Origin: Bryopsis sp. KO-2023
Lineage: Eukaryota; Chlorophyta; Ulvophyceae; Bryopsidales; Bryopsidaceae
Assembly: GCA_030272585.1 (NCBI GenBank)
Contig: BSYQ01000009.1
Location: forward strand, 1,860,001 to 1,924,000
Direction of reading: 5' to 3'
Length of the DNA stretch: 64,000 nt
The notes under the pieces are model-generated. The model did not search any database, had not been told where the DNA came from, and was given only the letters and a program-made list of their open reading frames with translations. Below are positions 38,971 to 53,040 of this stretch, piece after piece. Position 1 is the stretch's first letter; every line of letters starts with the position of its first letter. The position numbers and the translations under genes are program-made.

Positions 38971-41900
38971 TCATGCAGAGATTTTCTCCTCCTCCTTGTC
39001 TTCTTCGTCCTCCGCGAGGGCTTGCCCGGTCGTTTCTGTTTGGAGGAACATTGTGGCGATGGCCGTGATTCCACATAAAGCTATCAACATAACCTCGGCC
39101 GCGCTCTTATGACCGCCATCCACCATGCTGACAGCGACGAAAGGAGCCACCAGCCCTGACAAACCAAAAAAGAAAATATTCACACACGCACAACTTCCCT
39201 TGTTCGAATGCCGATGTTTGTGGCATAAAAAAGAAAGGAGAAAACGTATTTGAATGGCCTCAAGGGGGGGGGGGGAATGGAGTTGATGAAAAAGGTGGCA
39301 CAAAACCTCCGATTAAGAATGAAGCAGCCACTAGGAAGTAACAATCGAGAAAGAAAAGAAAAGGTTCACTAGCAGCCGCCATTAAAAAGAAAAGACAACA
39401 AAAAAGATTCATTTCCGTTATAGAAATAGAGGCCATTGTTTCTTTTGCTGATTGCAAGGACACTCAGAAAGCAAGCATAGTTATTCACATCATGTAAAAC
39501 AGATTAATTTTTTTTGTTCTTTTTTCCCCTCTCTTTTTTGAAAAATTTCTTGAATACGTACCTCCCAGTCGAGACCACACATTTGATAAGCCCAAGCTGA
39601 AGGAACGCATGGAAGTTGGATAATATTCAGCGGTGTATGCATACAACACTGAGAAAGACAGCAGGGAGCTGCCTCTTGCGATGAAAAGAAACGCCGTCGC
39701 CCCGTGGGCTGACAGGCGAAAAGCCAAAAGTGGAATCAAGGCGAACGAGCATACCCCCATGGATAGAGCCATGGATCTGAAAACAAAAACAAAAAAAACA
39801 CAACACAGGCACATGTTTATATCACTCCAGCACAAGAATTTGAGTCCCCAAACCTCATACTCCTAAGTATTGTGAATAAAAAAAAATGAAAATCAGAGGG
39901 ATCGATGTCATGTCTTTCTTTTCTCAGGTAAAAAAAACAAAAAATATTTCAACTGTTGTGTCCACAAAAAATATATAAAAAAATAGCTGTTCAAAAAAAA
40001 CGAAAAACAAAAACACAGACCAAAAAAATATAATTTTAGATATATATTCAACAATGTGTGTGTGTGTGTGAGAGAGATATTGTGCAAGGTAAACAAATAA
40101 ATAATAAATAATAAAAAAATAATAAATAGTAATAATGAAGAAAAACCCGTCAGAATCCTACTTGATTCGTCCTATGAGATCGATAATAAGGATCCCGACG
40201 AGATTTCCAACGCCCTCTGCTGAAGTAGTGATCAATATATCTTCGTAGTCTTTGCCGGAAATCGGCACGGCTACTCGTCCATTGCATTCCCCCTTTTCTT
40301 GGGAGTGGAGCTCTGTTGCTAACAGCACCAGGCCGTAGTAAGCGAAGGCATTAGTGAACCACGAGGTATGCAAGATGACTGACGTTCGCAAATATTTTTT
40401 ACAGTATGTCCTGAGAAAAATCACAAAATTCCATTTGAAAAAAAAGAAAAAAAGAGAAAGGATCACCGCTCATGCCCAAGAAATGAAGGAAATGCCTCCT
40501 GAAAGGGTGGAGTAATTGAAAAAGTGTAATTATTTCATTTTTTGTTTCTGCGCTTTTAGGAATACACTTTTTGGATTGTTAAAAACAAAAGCAATATATT
40601 TGTTAGCCTCTCCTTTTCCAAATTGCAATCAGATTTTTCTTTTTTAAATTATCGGCGCAAAACCTAAGCCAAAATTTAAAAAGCCAAAAGAGGATATCTC
40701 CCTTCTCCATCCAAACATTTAAAAAAATAAAAATAGATTTCTCAATAATAAGGGTCATCCGGAAACAACATCGCACTGTGGTGAAATCAGTCCTTTTGTC
40801 TTTTTCTTGATGCAATGTATTTCACAAAATGCCCCTTACCCCCCCCCAAAAAAAAAAAAAAAAAAGATGCAACACCCCACTGACCTTTTCAATTCAGATA
40901 TCATTCCAGAAAGTATCGATGCCAGTCTTGTGGAGATACTTTTCCGAACTTCAGTGTTATCTTGGATCAGCTTCGGTCCGACCAACCTGCCGGGAGGAAG
41001 CGTTTTTCTGTTGATCCTGGCGATCCTGGCCAGGATCACTTCAGCTTCCTCGATGCGGCCTTTATTCACCAGAAAACGTGGGGACTCCGGCAAGAAAGGA
41101 AACAGTACAAGCAGCAACACTGCGAAGCAAATTCAGCAAAAAAAAAGTTAGCCAAAAAATATATATACAATATAAAAGATATAGAATAAATATAAAAGAA
41201 ATGGAAGGAAAAAAAAATCTACGCACCCACTCAAAAACAATAGAATACACATATCGAGTGTTTTTTGCAAATATATATCGCGAGCAGCAAGAAAAAACAG
41301 TAGTGGGCATGGGAGGCTCTTCTGTATGTATTCCAAAATTGAAAACCAAGTTTTCTTCTTGTCAGACCTGTCTTGTTAAGGTAGGCCATTTCCGGATGAA
41401 TCTTGTTCATCTATAAATAGATGTATCACACTAATTACACATATATCTCACACAAATTCCGGCATAAACTACACTTTACACCGCTGATCTTTTTCGCTCA
41501 CCGAGTGGGGCTGTCGAAAACATGAGTAATGCCCTCCATCCCAAAGTGGGCAGAATTGCCCAGGCTAGAGCAGCTTCTGTCATGGCACCGATCACCCACG
41601 CACATTGCATCAAAATCGAAAGACGGCCGCGACGTTTGGATGGAACGAACTCCATGAAGATGCCGAAAGCTACCGGAATTCCTCCCAGCCCAAATCCCAC
41701 CAGCGATCGGAAAATCAGCAAGGCCTGATACATGGAATGGGAGTGCCCTCCCAGGAAATTTGAAAAGAAAGCATTTTGCGATTCAAAGGGAAAGGGTGGC
41801 AGGATCCCCCTTTCCCCCACCCCAACCCCCCCCCCAAAACAAAAAAAAAAGACAAAAAGAGGAGGGAAAAAAGCGCACGTCCCTGTAGAACGGGGAAAAA

Positions 41901-43297
41901 AACATAAAACTGACCCTCCTCCCCCCCCTTCAATGCAAGCAATTTGTATTGCTGCTTTCCATTGCTCAACAGTGCTTCTGCAACTACAGTGAAATGAAAA
42001 GAAAAAAAACACAAAAAAGACGATGGCAAAAGCTTAGAATGCTGTTGATTTCACACACAGATTTCCCAACCACCATTGCCTCCTGATCATTGGTGCAGCT
42101 TGAATCAAAATTTAGATCTGTCCAAGTAAGACATTAGATTATTTCCACAGCAGGGTTTTACAGAACGATCAGGTGGTGTGGGGCATCACCGATACATCCC
42201 ATAAGCAAAAAAAAACTCAACACAGCTTATTTGGTTTGTTTACTGTGTTGGTGGAATTTATAAAAAAAAATGAAAAAATAATTCTTACGGCATAGTTTGG
42301 CGAGAGGGCACTCCCGAATCCAGCCAGGGCAGTCATGGTTGCAGTCGCGGTGAAGCCGACCTTCCTGCCTAGAGCATCCGAAACGGCACCCCAAATATAC
42401 GCTCCAAACAGCATTCCAACAAATACCACGCTGGAGATCGCAGATTTTTCGTTGTCAGTCAAGTCCCATTCGCACCTCACCTGCGTAGAAGGAGGGGTGG
42501 GGTGGGGAAAGCAAAAATTCAGGCAGGTAAAAAAAAAAGATCGGCCAGAAAAGTGGATCCGGAGGAAAACAGAATAGGAGTGTAGAGTGTTTGTCAGGAC
42601 TGTGGCTAGGGTGGCGAAAATGCAGTTTCGCATTTTTTAATTTATTATTTATCTTACTTTGATTTATCTTAGTTTGATTACAGAGCTCAAGGAAATACAG
42701 CAATCACAGTCCAGTCAACAAGGTTTTTCATGGTGATTGGATTATATGGGGAGCTATATATTTTATTCCCTTTTTTTTAGGGGGGTGGGTTGAATCAGTA
42801 ACAATATGAAAAACAGGGGAAAACTGGAGAAAGAAAAAAGTGCACAAGGGTTGTTTTCTTTCAACAACAAAAAAATAGGGTCGTGACCTCATATCACCAC
42901 ACAGCACCACACACCCCCTTGCCAGTTTTCCCAGGATCGGCAATGAACCTCCGCACGTGGCTTCCCCAAGAAAAGATAAACAGATAAGCCTCATTGCTCA
43001 GGTGACCTGCCCAGCTTCCGACAGCCCGTCTGGAAATTTGAAACATACCGCAGGTCCGAGAAAGGACAACAGCATCATTTCCATCGCGTCGCTCATCCAC
43101 GCGAAGCCTACATACACCATTAGCAGGAACTGAAAGAGGCCCATCCCCAAGGAATTGATGGCTTCCTCCAAGGTGTATGTCTCCGTGCTATGAACCCCAG
43201 CGCCATTCTCAACGAGCGGGGGAGTGGATTCCGGAGGAGCATCGTTCAAAAGCCTCTCGTATTCGGGTTTGGCATCCTTTCCATTTCTGGTTTCCAT
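38971..43297 (-). CDS. SVOP/SV2-like major facilitator transporter
   Basis: Twelve-helix MFS transporter of the SV2/SVOP and plant OCT-like group; the substrate cannot be told from sequence. Seven exons in phase (about 515 residues): 43297..43049, 42480..42289, 41724..41502, 41119..40885, 40410..40162, 39776..39562, 39155..38971. Motifs: TYTLEEAINSLGMGLFQ and WMSDAMEMMLLSFL (helix 1); FVGMLFGAYIWGAVSDALGR (MFS signature loop 2-3); RSLVGFGLGGIPVAFGIFME; LPTLGWRALL; FPFLPESPRFL; WFTNAFAYYGLVLLATEL; LIGRIKSMAL (loop 8-9); and TAEYYPTSMRSFSLG. An acidic C-terminal tail ends the protein. The order and spacing match SVOP well. The start is the first ATG in the frame after a basic, possibly untranslated stretch. 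Confidence 0.9.
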
Positions 43298-44444
43298 TTC
43301 TTTGCGGTTGGCGCTGGGAATTTTTTTTTTCTTATGTACAGGAACCTTGAATACGCAACACTGCAATCTCCAGTGATGTGTTGTGTTGGAAGAAACACAA
43401 CCCTGTCTTTAATGGACAGGGTCTGGACAAGTAGGATGGGACACCCGGATTCTGCCACGATGTCGTACGAAAATTTAGTACAACGGAAGCTGCTGCAGCG
43501 ATCAGACGCAAAAACGAGAGAAAATCTAAATCGCGGGTTGTGTATTTCAACTTGCTTGCTGAGAAATTCACTAAAACCAGATTAGAGCAGGGCAAGTGAA
43601 GGGGAATCTTCACAAGGCAAATCAGGGTCTACACTTTGTTTCAAGTGTAGAAGATAAGGAGGAATTGGGGGAATGATGTGGTAAAGATTTGAACCTGGGA
43701 TTGTATCGGAAAAAGGAATGTCATTTTCAATCAATCAATCCATCAGTAAATGGAATGTCATTTTTGGGGGGCTTAAGAGTGGATGGGAGAAGGAAGATCA
43801 AAATATGATCTAATCTGTTTAATTTGGTATCTTCCAGGAATTACGATGGGAAATTAGGACCAAGTGTTGACTAAAAGTGAATCTGGATCTGTGACGACTA
43901 TGGGAATAAAAGTGGATGGTGTTGTGTAAAATGTAATCTGGTTCGCCGCCGGCGAATCGCCAGGAATTTGGTGTCTTCTGTGTCCTCTGCCGCTTCACAA
44001 TACAACAAACTTTGTAGTAACAAACCCAGCCAGTTAAACCCACAGTCAAAATCCCCCCCCCTTGTTAGAAAAGAGGTTTAATTTGGATAGGAGGATGCAG
44101 CAAGAATGGGATGGAAAGGTCGAAATGGTTTGAAGTTGCAGTATGGGAATATGTATTGTAAAGGAGGTTAGAGTTGCTGTGAAACTATGTATTCGAGAGA
44201 GTTGGGTGGAAGAATAATCTTGTGAGTTGCTTTTGGGCGGGGTTTGGTGTCCTACCGATTGTCAGAAACAAAGGCATGCATCCAGTTCATATCCAATTCT
44301 CATACCCCCTCCCTCCCCTTTTTACAAAACGATTTTCGATGATTTGTTTTTGGGTAACAATTCCCCATCTTGTTTACAGTATGACATGGGTCCACAATCA
44401 ACACCAAACAATAGCAAAGAAAAAAAATTGAAAAAACATATAAA
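43298..44444. other. Intergenic between transporter and SRPBCC gene
   Basis: 5' flank of the transporter gene and 3' flank of the SRPBCC gene. No ORF with recognisable features. Confidence 0.45.
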
Positions 44445-46749
44445 TCACTTTTGCGCTGCCAGGTCCTTCTGGGCAAACTCCGAAAACAGCTTGAGATCAG
44501 AAAGCAGGATATCTTCGACCAATGGCGTCAAAGCCTGTCAAACCACCCATCAATATCGTAAACCAAACATTGAAAAACAAAAATCGATGTACGCACACAC
44601 ACATGCACACCTTCGAACAGAAGCAGATTTCATACGATTCAAAAAAAACCCTCACAACATCGGAACCCCACAGTAAAACCATCAGGATTGAAAAGCACAA
44701 TTGAATCGGAGGACTGCTTTTGAAAAGGATCGGTAAATGACAAGAAACGAAGGAATTGCAGGAAAATCAAATCATGATTGGATTTCGACAGGAAATGTAC
44801 GATTCTGGATTGTGCAATTGCTCACCCCCACAAACGGAACCAGGAGGTCTGGCAGTTCGTAAGAAATCGTGAGGCTTACGGCACACGAATCCGGAGAGCG
44901 TCGGTAAAATCTAATTTGCCCCCTGTATGAAATGATCGTAAAAGGTGATTAAGAAAATTGCCTCCAGGAAAGGAAAAAAAATGCAATTTTGTGCATGTTT
45001 TTTCCCCCTTGTGTTTCTCCAACTGTCAGGAGGTTTGTTTTGTTGTTTCTCCCAGTCCCCCCCCCAAAACAAAATCAAAAATCAAAATCAATCCAAGAAT
45101 TGCTTGAGATTTTTTTTTAAAGAAAAATTGTCTTGTAAAGGTCTCACAAAAGAGCCTTTGCTTGAATTGCGGAGAAATAAAAACGGTTCTGGAAATGCAC
45201 CTGTTGTTCAATTCCAAGACATTCCCGAATGAGCCTCCCACCGAGGATGGCTCTGATATCCAGTGAATCTACATGCATAAAACAAATGAAAATTAATCTC
45301 CACAAGTCCATAAAAAAAAATGCCTTGACATACGTATATATTATTATTCATTATTATTCTTAATTGAAAAAAAATTCACTGATTTGTCAGACCCAAAGCA
45401 ATAGTCGTAAAGATATTCATAAGCAATACAATACAATACAATACAATACCACCACCACCACCACCACCACCAGGAGCAACAAAAATTTAAAATCTTGAAA
45501 AAAATTCTAATTCAAACAGGGACGTCAGAATATTGCTCAGTTTCATGGGGCTCCATGGGGCTCTCAGTCTCGATGCAAAACTACAAACTCCCCCCCAAAA
45601 AAATCATTGGAACAACATGACATCACAAAGAAAACATAATTTTGCCACCAGGGTTATAAATGAAAAACTACATCGAGCATTTTGAGATCAAAATCTGAAG
45701 CAAATCTGCATGTCTTTCAAGTAGAGCACCCTGACTGACATTTCCCAACGGAAAAATATGCACATATCAGGGCTATTCACAAAATTACTTAACGTTGGGC
45801 GGGTGTGCATAATATAAATTAGCCATATATTTATTCATTCACAGTTTCAGAGGGAAAAAAAAATTGATTTTTCTTTTCAGCAGGTCGAAATGCACTTGCC
45901 TTTTGTTGTGGGATGGGTGTTAAATTTCTAGCCAACCAAGAGAATTCCCAATCTCTTCCGAATTGGTTAGTTCTCAATGTCCATCGTGACAAAGCTGTCT
46001 CATCTTCCTGCACCTGCATTATGCATCACAAAAATTTTCATATCTTAAATTGGATAATTTAAAAAAAGGGAGTCGCAGGGGGACGGGAGTGGAGGGAAGA
46101 AATTATTGTGTTTGAAATAATAAGCCAAGTAACTCCCTTCGAAAATAAAAAAACCCGCTCCAACTCATTCTCCATCACAACCTGGATTTCGAGGCAGCAC
46201 TTTCCACGTTTTCGTTTCTTTGCTTTTCGCTGCACGAAAAACTGTTTTCCATTCAACCCAAAACGAGGGAAATCTCAGGGTCTCTACTATTGTGTTTTAC
46301 TAGATTGGGGACCATCACAAGGCCCTACTTTCACAGTGTGAATCCACGGCATCCATGTCGGAATGAGCTCTCTGTCAGACCACAGCTCGAAACATTTCCC
46401 CACAGGAACTGGGACTTCAAGTTGAGCGCTGCAAATTCCACACCATATTATTAAGTTTCCTCCAAGAAAAAAAAAAAAACAATTAACTTTCATCGATTTT
46501 GAAGGGGAGGGGGTCGAGGGAGGGATCCAAGTCTTGACAACCTCATGAAAAAAGAACAACTCAAAACTGGCACCTCCCCTGACCTGTTCTCTAGCCATCG
46601 AGCAGCAAACCACTTCGACCCATTGGTGGGTGCCGATCGGAGTTGCGTTCCACTGATTGCCCTTCCAAAGCTATTGCATCGAGATCCTGCAAAATTGAAA
46701 AAAAACAAATCAATGTGGATGCATATCTCTCCTCACCCCCCCCACACAT
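44445..46749 (-). CDS. SRPBCC (COQ10/START-like, polyketide cyclase) protein
   Basis: Small hydrophobic-ligand-binding fold; plant homologues are plastid or mitochondrial and of uncertain role. Seven exons fit in phase (about 194 residues): 46749..46737, 46686..46584, 46428..46329, 46013..45900, 45268..45201, 44922..44826, 44534..44445. After a Ser/Arg-rich, acid-poor leader typical of organelle targeting, the protein reads LEVPVPVGKCFELWSDRELI, PTWMPWIHTVKV, LSRWTLRTNQFGRDWEFSWL, ARNLTPIPQQK|IHW, NNRGQIRFYRRSPDSCAVSL, TISYELPDLLVPFVG and LTPLVEDILLSDLKLFSEFA. All of these are in family order. The intron at 45899..45269 needs a GC donor (AAG|GCAAGT) to give PQQK|IHW. The 13-nt first exon (ATG plus Cys-Gly-Gly) is the weakest call. 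Confidence 0.82.
45424..45472. repeat. (ACAAT)n followed by (ACC)n microsatellite
   Basis: About five ACAAT units join about eight ACC units inside an intron of the SRPBCC gene. Confidence 0.9.
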
Positions 46750-48388
46750 TGGCACAAAACAAACAGAAACATTCCGTTAATTGACTGTGCATCCACATCA
46801 ATATTTTTTATTTTTTTATTTTATTTTTTATTTTTTATGAAAAAAAAAGATTAAGGGAATGGACCTTAGATTTATTAAAAAACGGATACACACACGCACA
46901 CATCAATGTCGCGGACAGATTTGGGTCTGTATGAACATTTCTGTAAAACAAACACCAATTGGACACACATCAATGCATCCATGTATTGCAGTCATTCGTG
47001 CAGACATTCTGGATATATGGGGTTGGCTGACATGATCTCGATTGTCAGTTGCTTGTTGAGATTTCGCACCTCACCTGACAAAGAAGCACACAAACACTTT
47101 GGTTTCGCTCCTCCCACTCCAAACCTCGCGACCTTCAAAAGTTCATATCACTCGTTACACGCACAGCATATACATATCCACCGTATATACCCGCTTATAT
47201 ACAAGCGAAACTGGACTTCTGGTCGTTTCGCTCATTCTCTGACGAGTTTTGAAGGACGTGTCGACGACTTTCAACAAAAACGTGGTTTTCGCTGTTGAGT
47301 GTTAGGTGGAGCAGGCATGGCATGCGGTGCAAACAACAAGAAAACACAGAGTGCTACCTTTGCAGGAGCTACCGACATTTGGGCGATGTAGTGGGTGAGC
47401 TTTCTTCCTGTTCGCTAGTGGCGCAATATGTGTGGGGCTGCGCTGATCATGGATTGAAAGAATGCATGAAGTGACGGATGTGATGTCAACGAAACAAACA
47501 AACATAATGTGATGTCAACACTTCAGGTGCAAAGCAATTTGATGTTTGTTTGTTTGTTTGCAAAGCACCAGCAAAAATTAAATTAAACTCAACAAAAATT
47601 CAGGAAAGCCCCTAGGTGATTGCATTTGTTGTAAGATTGGCTCTTCATCATTGTTGCTGATAGCGATAGTTTTCAAACTGTGGGTAGGATATCTGAATGA
47701 AGATTGGCCACCATTGGCAGACCTCCAGCTGAAGTCTTCCTGACAATCCGAGTTGATCCAATGTTATGTCAGTTAGTTAGGTTCAGGACCTTGATTGTCT
47801 TGGGGGTTGTTTCGATTTTCGATTTCACAAATTTCTTCTTATAACATCTTTTCTTCGGTCGAATTCCTTTTTTCTTGATTATTGTGAAGATGCATTCGTT
47901 CGCCAACCATGACTAAAAGTTACAAACGCTGGTTACAAATCGTACATCCTGCAACTCCCTCTGCCCTTCTTATATCTTAAATATTCACCTTGCATTTCCC
48001 CCCGCCCCCCAGTTTCTTTTTTTTAAGTTAAAAAAACCTCCTTTTCACACCCCTACTCAAAAATCCTTTTGCAAAACTTTTTCATTTTTCCCCCCCTTTC
48101 CTGTTTCTTTTTTTTTTTTTTCTTTGGTTACTTTGGGCAACTTGGTATTTTTTTTTTACAGGGAATATTTTCTCTCTTTTTTTTTCCTGTGTTTTGTTTT
48201 TAAAATGTGCATCCGAGCAGTCAAATCTCTCAAAAAACTGCATTCTGGTGTGGAAAATGTCAGAAATTGCTCGAAGGGGCACCCCATCCCCAAAACAAAC
48301 TTGCATAAAGAAGCGATGGCACAAGAAATGTGTTTCTTTTGTAATGTATGTACATTTTTTTTGAGAAATGATTACGGGGGGAGGGAGA
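46750..48388. other. Intergenic, no recognised gene
   Basis: 5' flank of the SRPBCC gene and 3' flank of the TBC gene. A 130-codon plus-strand frame (46906-47298) has no recognisable domain and an unlikely composition. T-rich stretches occur near 46805-46835 and 48000-48190. Confidence 0.45.
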
Positions 48389-51300
48389 TTATGAGATCGA
48401 CAGGTCTGCAACATCGGTGATTGCAGTTGCGATGCTGGATTGGCCATCAGAGTCACCCCCATCTGAGTCTAAAAATAGCACACAATACAAGAGTCAAAAG
48501 ATCATGCCGGGTCCAATTCGCCCCCCCCTCCGTCCAAAAAAATTTGAAAAAATGATAAAAAAATAATTAAAAAAAAGCGACGAAGAAAAAGTGCCACGAA
48601 AACCTAAGGATTGCAAGTATATGGAATATATATACATATATTGCAAGGGGGGTGGAATCGAAGATTTTGAACAGAAAATGAGTTGGGAGGCGAAAGCGAT
48701 TGACGAAACACAGAAAGGGAAAGTAGGTTTCAAGATCCATACAACCCCACATTTTGTTTCGTTCTGTTTTTCTTGGGAACTTAAGGAATTTTTTTATTTT
48801 TTTATTTTTTTTCCAAGCATTCTGAGGCCACACCAGCAAAGATTCAATTGAAGTAAAATCTTTGATTTCTGTAGTTTAAACTTTTCTTTTTGATGTGTAG
48901 GGGTACCTTCTTGATCCATGTCAGACCAAGTGTTCTTGTGCCTTCCGCTCTTCGAATCGAGCCTTTCATCCCTTGCCCTCAGCATTTCGTCAACGTCTTT
49001 TTGCTTGGTTTTTCGAATGCTGGAAGTACAGATTAAAAAACTTGATTCTGCTAAACTCCAATTAATTCAAACCATGCTAAATTCAATCGATTATGTCACA
49101 TTGAGCAAAAAAAACTGAAAAAAAATCAGGTAAATAGAGCCCAAATTCACTGCTCGCTCTTTAGAATTTCGAATTTAGCATATTGTGTTTTTTTTACATA
49201 TTTTCCTTCCTTTCAAAATAAACTAAATCACTGAACAAAACCAAAATAATAGCAACCATTGTACAGTTACTGTAATTACTGTTGTTCTTCCCCCCTCAAT
49301 GCACCCACCTTTTTATGGTGTTCATGGGGAGCCCTCCGATCCCATCGAAAGCGACTTTCATGAGTTTGTCCCTGTTATGCAAGTTTCTGGCAAACTCTTT
49401 CACGCCTTTCAGCAGTTCCCCTGCATTGTCGTATTTCATCAGCTTCCGCTCAGCCAACTGCAGGATGGCCACAGCCACCCGAAACAAAATTTTTGGGCCT
49501 TCGTCGAAAAGACTGTCCCACACCCGGACTGCAGTCTGAACAACATGAAAAAAACCAGTGAATAAACATAAGGTAAAAAAATGTATCTCCAATATGTGAG
49601 GTTTTTGGAATGTTAATATGTGCTTGTGACCAGGTCGAGTACGTGGTGCTGCAAAAAATCACTGAGCGGTCCTTGGAAAACATCTTTATCTTGTATTAAA
49701 TATTGGAAAAAGAGCAAAAATGTTTTGAAAATTTGGTGGTAGACTCACCTCACAAGGCAGGGATGTGCTGAACAGACAAAGGTACCAATCCGTGGCGATC
49801 ACCGACATTTCACAATACATACTTTCCAAATGTTTGGATAATCTAGGCAGCTTGTGGGCGACCAGCTCCTGTGGGGCAAACCAATACTGGATTTCAACCA
49901 AAAAAAAAGGAGGAAAAACAGTTCCTGTCAATCAAAACATCAATGATACTGAACGAAAGCGAGAAAACAGCATTAACACACTTTTTTTCAAACTTGAGTG
50001 AATGAATCGAACAAAAACGCGGCTGGCGATGGGCCCTACTGTTTTTTTGGGGCAGTGGTTTGTTTTCGGCTAAAAGAAATCAATCGACAGTGGAACAACG
50101 TGAGGTGGAGAAAATAAAAAAAATAAAATATCAAAAAAAGCACACACCCCAAGCGATCGCATCTCGACATGGCATCCATTTAAGTTGTGAGCGTATGTGC
50201 CAGCATACAGAATATCTAGCAAAACAGCAAAAAAAGAAGGAGAATAATAAACAGAGTATCAGCTTAGAAATGTTTCCTGAAACGCTTAGCGGTTGGCCAA
50301 AACAAAAGCATCCCTCCCATTCTGACACAACATACTCGATTCTTATTCGAATAGAACACAATTTCCGACAGAATTTCAATAGAACTTGGCATCACTGACA
50401 AGCACATTCTTGTACGTAAAGAAATCAATCAAGAAACACCACCACCATTACACAACTACATATCAGCTTGAATCGAGCATGTGTGAATTGAACACTTCAG
50501 ATTTTTGAACAGCCCGAGCCAAACGGGCAACAAATTCAAACTCCAAAACTTTGAAAAAGGAGGGGTGATGCAGATTATTACTGCACCTTCAATTAGAGTT
50601 GCCAACATCCAAAACGCCTTTTCCTCATTTTTATCGAGAACCAACAGCAACATGGCTGCGATATAATTCATGCTTTGACAATAGCCTGTCCGTGGATTTC
50701 GAGCAGCATATGCCAGCAACACCCTCTCCAAAGCTTGTTGCCCTTGTTGCATTTCAAGCCAAGGATGCCCAGGATACGTGCGCGGAATATCCTTCAGGCC
50801 ACAGATGCGATTAAAAAAAAGAAAAAAGAAAAAAACCTCTGGTTTTGAAATGAATACTTGCTTTTTTTGCAAAAGAGTACCTGCCCCTACCGAAAAGAAG
50901 CAGCAGGCGCGAAAGTAACAATTCAAAAGAAATAAAATTGAACCATTCCAGCAGCGAAAGAATACGTGAATGTGCAGGTTGGAAGGGGAAAAAAAACCCT
51001 AAGAAAATCCTAAGAAAAATCATGAAATAGTCATGGAATAGTCCCTCCCCTCCTCCCAAAATAGGAAAAGGGGTGAAAGAGAATACCAGCTCGATTTGTT
51101 TCGCGAAGGGCGAGTGTTCCATAGCTTTCTTTAGGCAGGCAGCATATGTTCTCCCCTCGGATGCTTGATTCATTCTTTCCTGGGCACCCGACGTTTCCAT
51201 CCAAACCCAACTGCGCAACCCAGGAGGGATCCCCTACACAAAGGCTGACAACCCCCTTCTCACATACATATTCGAACAGCAATATGCTAGCAAGAGTGCC

Positions 51301-52661
51301 ACACACACAAGCAACAGGGCATTGATTTGGATGTCTGTCTGGCAGACAGCGATTCAAATACGTTTTTTTTGCTCCGACACCCCCCCAAAAAAAATATATG
51401 GAAGGAAAATATAAATAAGTAAAGAAATGAAATGAGTAGGCAAATCAAAATTTTGAACGCGGCTCATTGTATGATTCCCCCACATCTAAGGTTATCAACG
51501 AAGTTCGGCAGCCATTGGAAAAATACTATCGACACATTTCCAAAGGGACTTGGCCATTTTCCACCGGGGACCACAAACCAATAAAAGCTCATGAGTATTT
51601 TTTTGAAGGGAATAAAAAACATAAAAAATGAACAAAGTCATAGTATACGATCACAACTTTGGGTGGAGTTTTTTTTTCCACCTTCCGGATCATCATTTTG
51701 AGTGCACGATCCCTTCGATCCTTTGGAAGCTTCCCCTTGTCTTGGTACTTATGCCATCTTTCTGCCCTCAACCTTTTCACAGCAAAAAAAGGAATATCGA
51801 CAAACATATACATGAAAACAGAAAAAAAAATGTGCCGTAATGTTAGCCCCCCCAAAGATTCGACATTTTTTTACAGGAGTGGAAGGGTTTCGCCACCGAT
51901 TTTGATGGGTAATCCATAATTCACTGGCGTTTTTTTCATGACTTCACTGATAGCGCTCCAAATAAATACCTGGATCTGTTTTCACACTTCAATCTGTCTG
52001 CTTGTGCCTTGGGCGTCACAATGATCTCAAATCCATACAGGTCAACTTGTGTTTTCGTTTTTCCTTCTGGCTCCGGTTTCTCTTCCGTCTCCTCTTTCCC
52101 CTTGTTCCCACCCTATTTCCAAGAAAAAAAAGAAAAAAGCAAAAATAAAAAAGAAATATTCCGTGAATGGTGGGGGAAACCAACATAGATATATATATAT
52201 ATATTGCAGAAAATGTGTGACCTGGCCTTTCTATGTTTTTTTTCCTCAATGTCTTTCTTTATGCCTGGTGTGGCTTGCAACCAATTCTTTTCAGAAGGAG
52301 AAGGAAAAAACACACAGCAGCACTCGGTTTTATTCGTATGTCACACTTTTTTTTCTCAGACAAATATTACTCCACGGCCGAAAGACAGAAAAATGAATAA
52401 GAAATACTCAGGCGTGCGCGAACGACCCTCAGTAATAGAACACCACACAGGAAAACCAGCGCTCAGACTGACGCGCAGACAACGACACGCGAACTCGCGC
52501 TCCTCCCCCCCCCCAATGGATCCCACTTCCAGAAAGGAAGAAACCTGCATTGGACAGAAAACCAAAGCGAATCTGTGTGCAACGCCTACCCTCTGCGTTC
52601 CTTTGTACCAGCTATCGAAGCCGCTGAAAATCGAGCGACGAGGTGGAAAACTGAAAGACAT
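48389..52661 (-). CDS. TBC-domain Rab GTPase-activating protein
   Basis: Stimulates GTP hydrolysis by Rab GTPases in membrane traffic. Ten exons keep phase (about 421 residues): 52661..52590, 52112..51970, 51772..51682, 51233..51087, 50791..50587, 50215..50148, 49868..49749, 49535..49309, 49019..48907, 48468..48389. It reads VDLYGFEIIV, RAERWHKYQD, MMIRKGIPPGLRSWVW, IELDIPRTYPGHPW (Arg finger), GYCQSMNYIAAMLLLVL (Gln finger), AFWMLATLIED, YAHNLNGCHVEMRSLG, LSKHLESMYCEMSVIATDWY, LCLFSTSLPCE and VRVWDSLFDEGPKILFRVAV. Both catalytic residues are present. The order matches plant and GRTP1-like RabGAPs. A charged linker and an Asp/Ser-rich end follow the domain. Confidence 0.92.
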
Positions 52662-53040
52662 GTGGGGCTTTGGGAGTTGAGGAAAAACCAATGATAACTC
52701 GTAGATTCTGTCCTGGGTGTGGAGCGACGCTCGAGCTATAGCCCAGGGCGAACAAAGAATGCAAGACAGAATCCCAAGCAGTCAATACTTATCTCCGAGA
52801 CAGGGTCGGGTAGGTGCCCGACCTGTTTTCGAGTGATAAAGGAAGAGCGGCCAGAGGACACACCACATGACGACAATGTGAGTCACATCAATGACGACTT
52901 TTGCTGCTGAAGGCGTCAGCGCCTTCGGCGTTCTGTTCTGTTTCTTTTCTGTTTTAAGTCCGAGTGTGAATTCAAGGAAATAGGCAAGGAAAGAACCTTA
53001 TGGAATATATAGTACTTATTTATTAAAAGAAAGAAGATTA
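52662..53040. other. Boundary between TBC gene and retroelement
   Basis: Contains the TBC gene 5' flank and a hairpin GAAGGCG-TCAG-CGCCTTC at 52909-52926. Two plus-strand stretches with CxxC pairs (FCPGCG near 52705; RCPTC near 52815) lie in different frames. The left end of the element could lie within this interval. Confidence 0.35.

Noticed and set aside
52686-52910. Zinc-ribbon-like CxxC pairs (FCPGCG and RCPTC) on the plus strand
   Set aside because: The two halves are in different frames with no supporting splice sites, so no gene was called.
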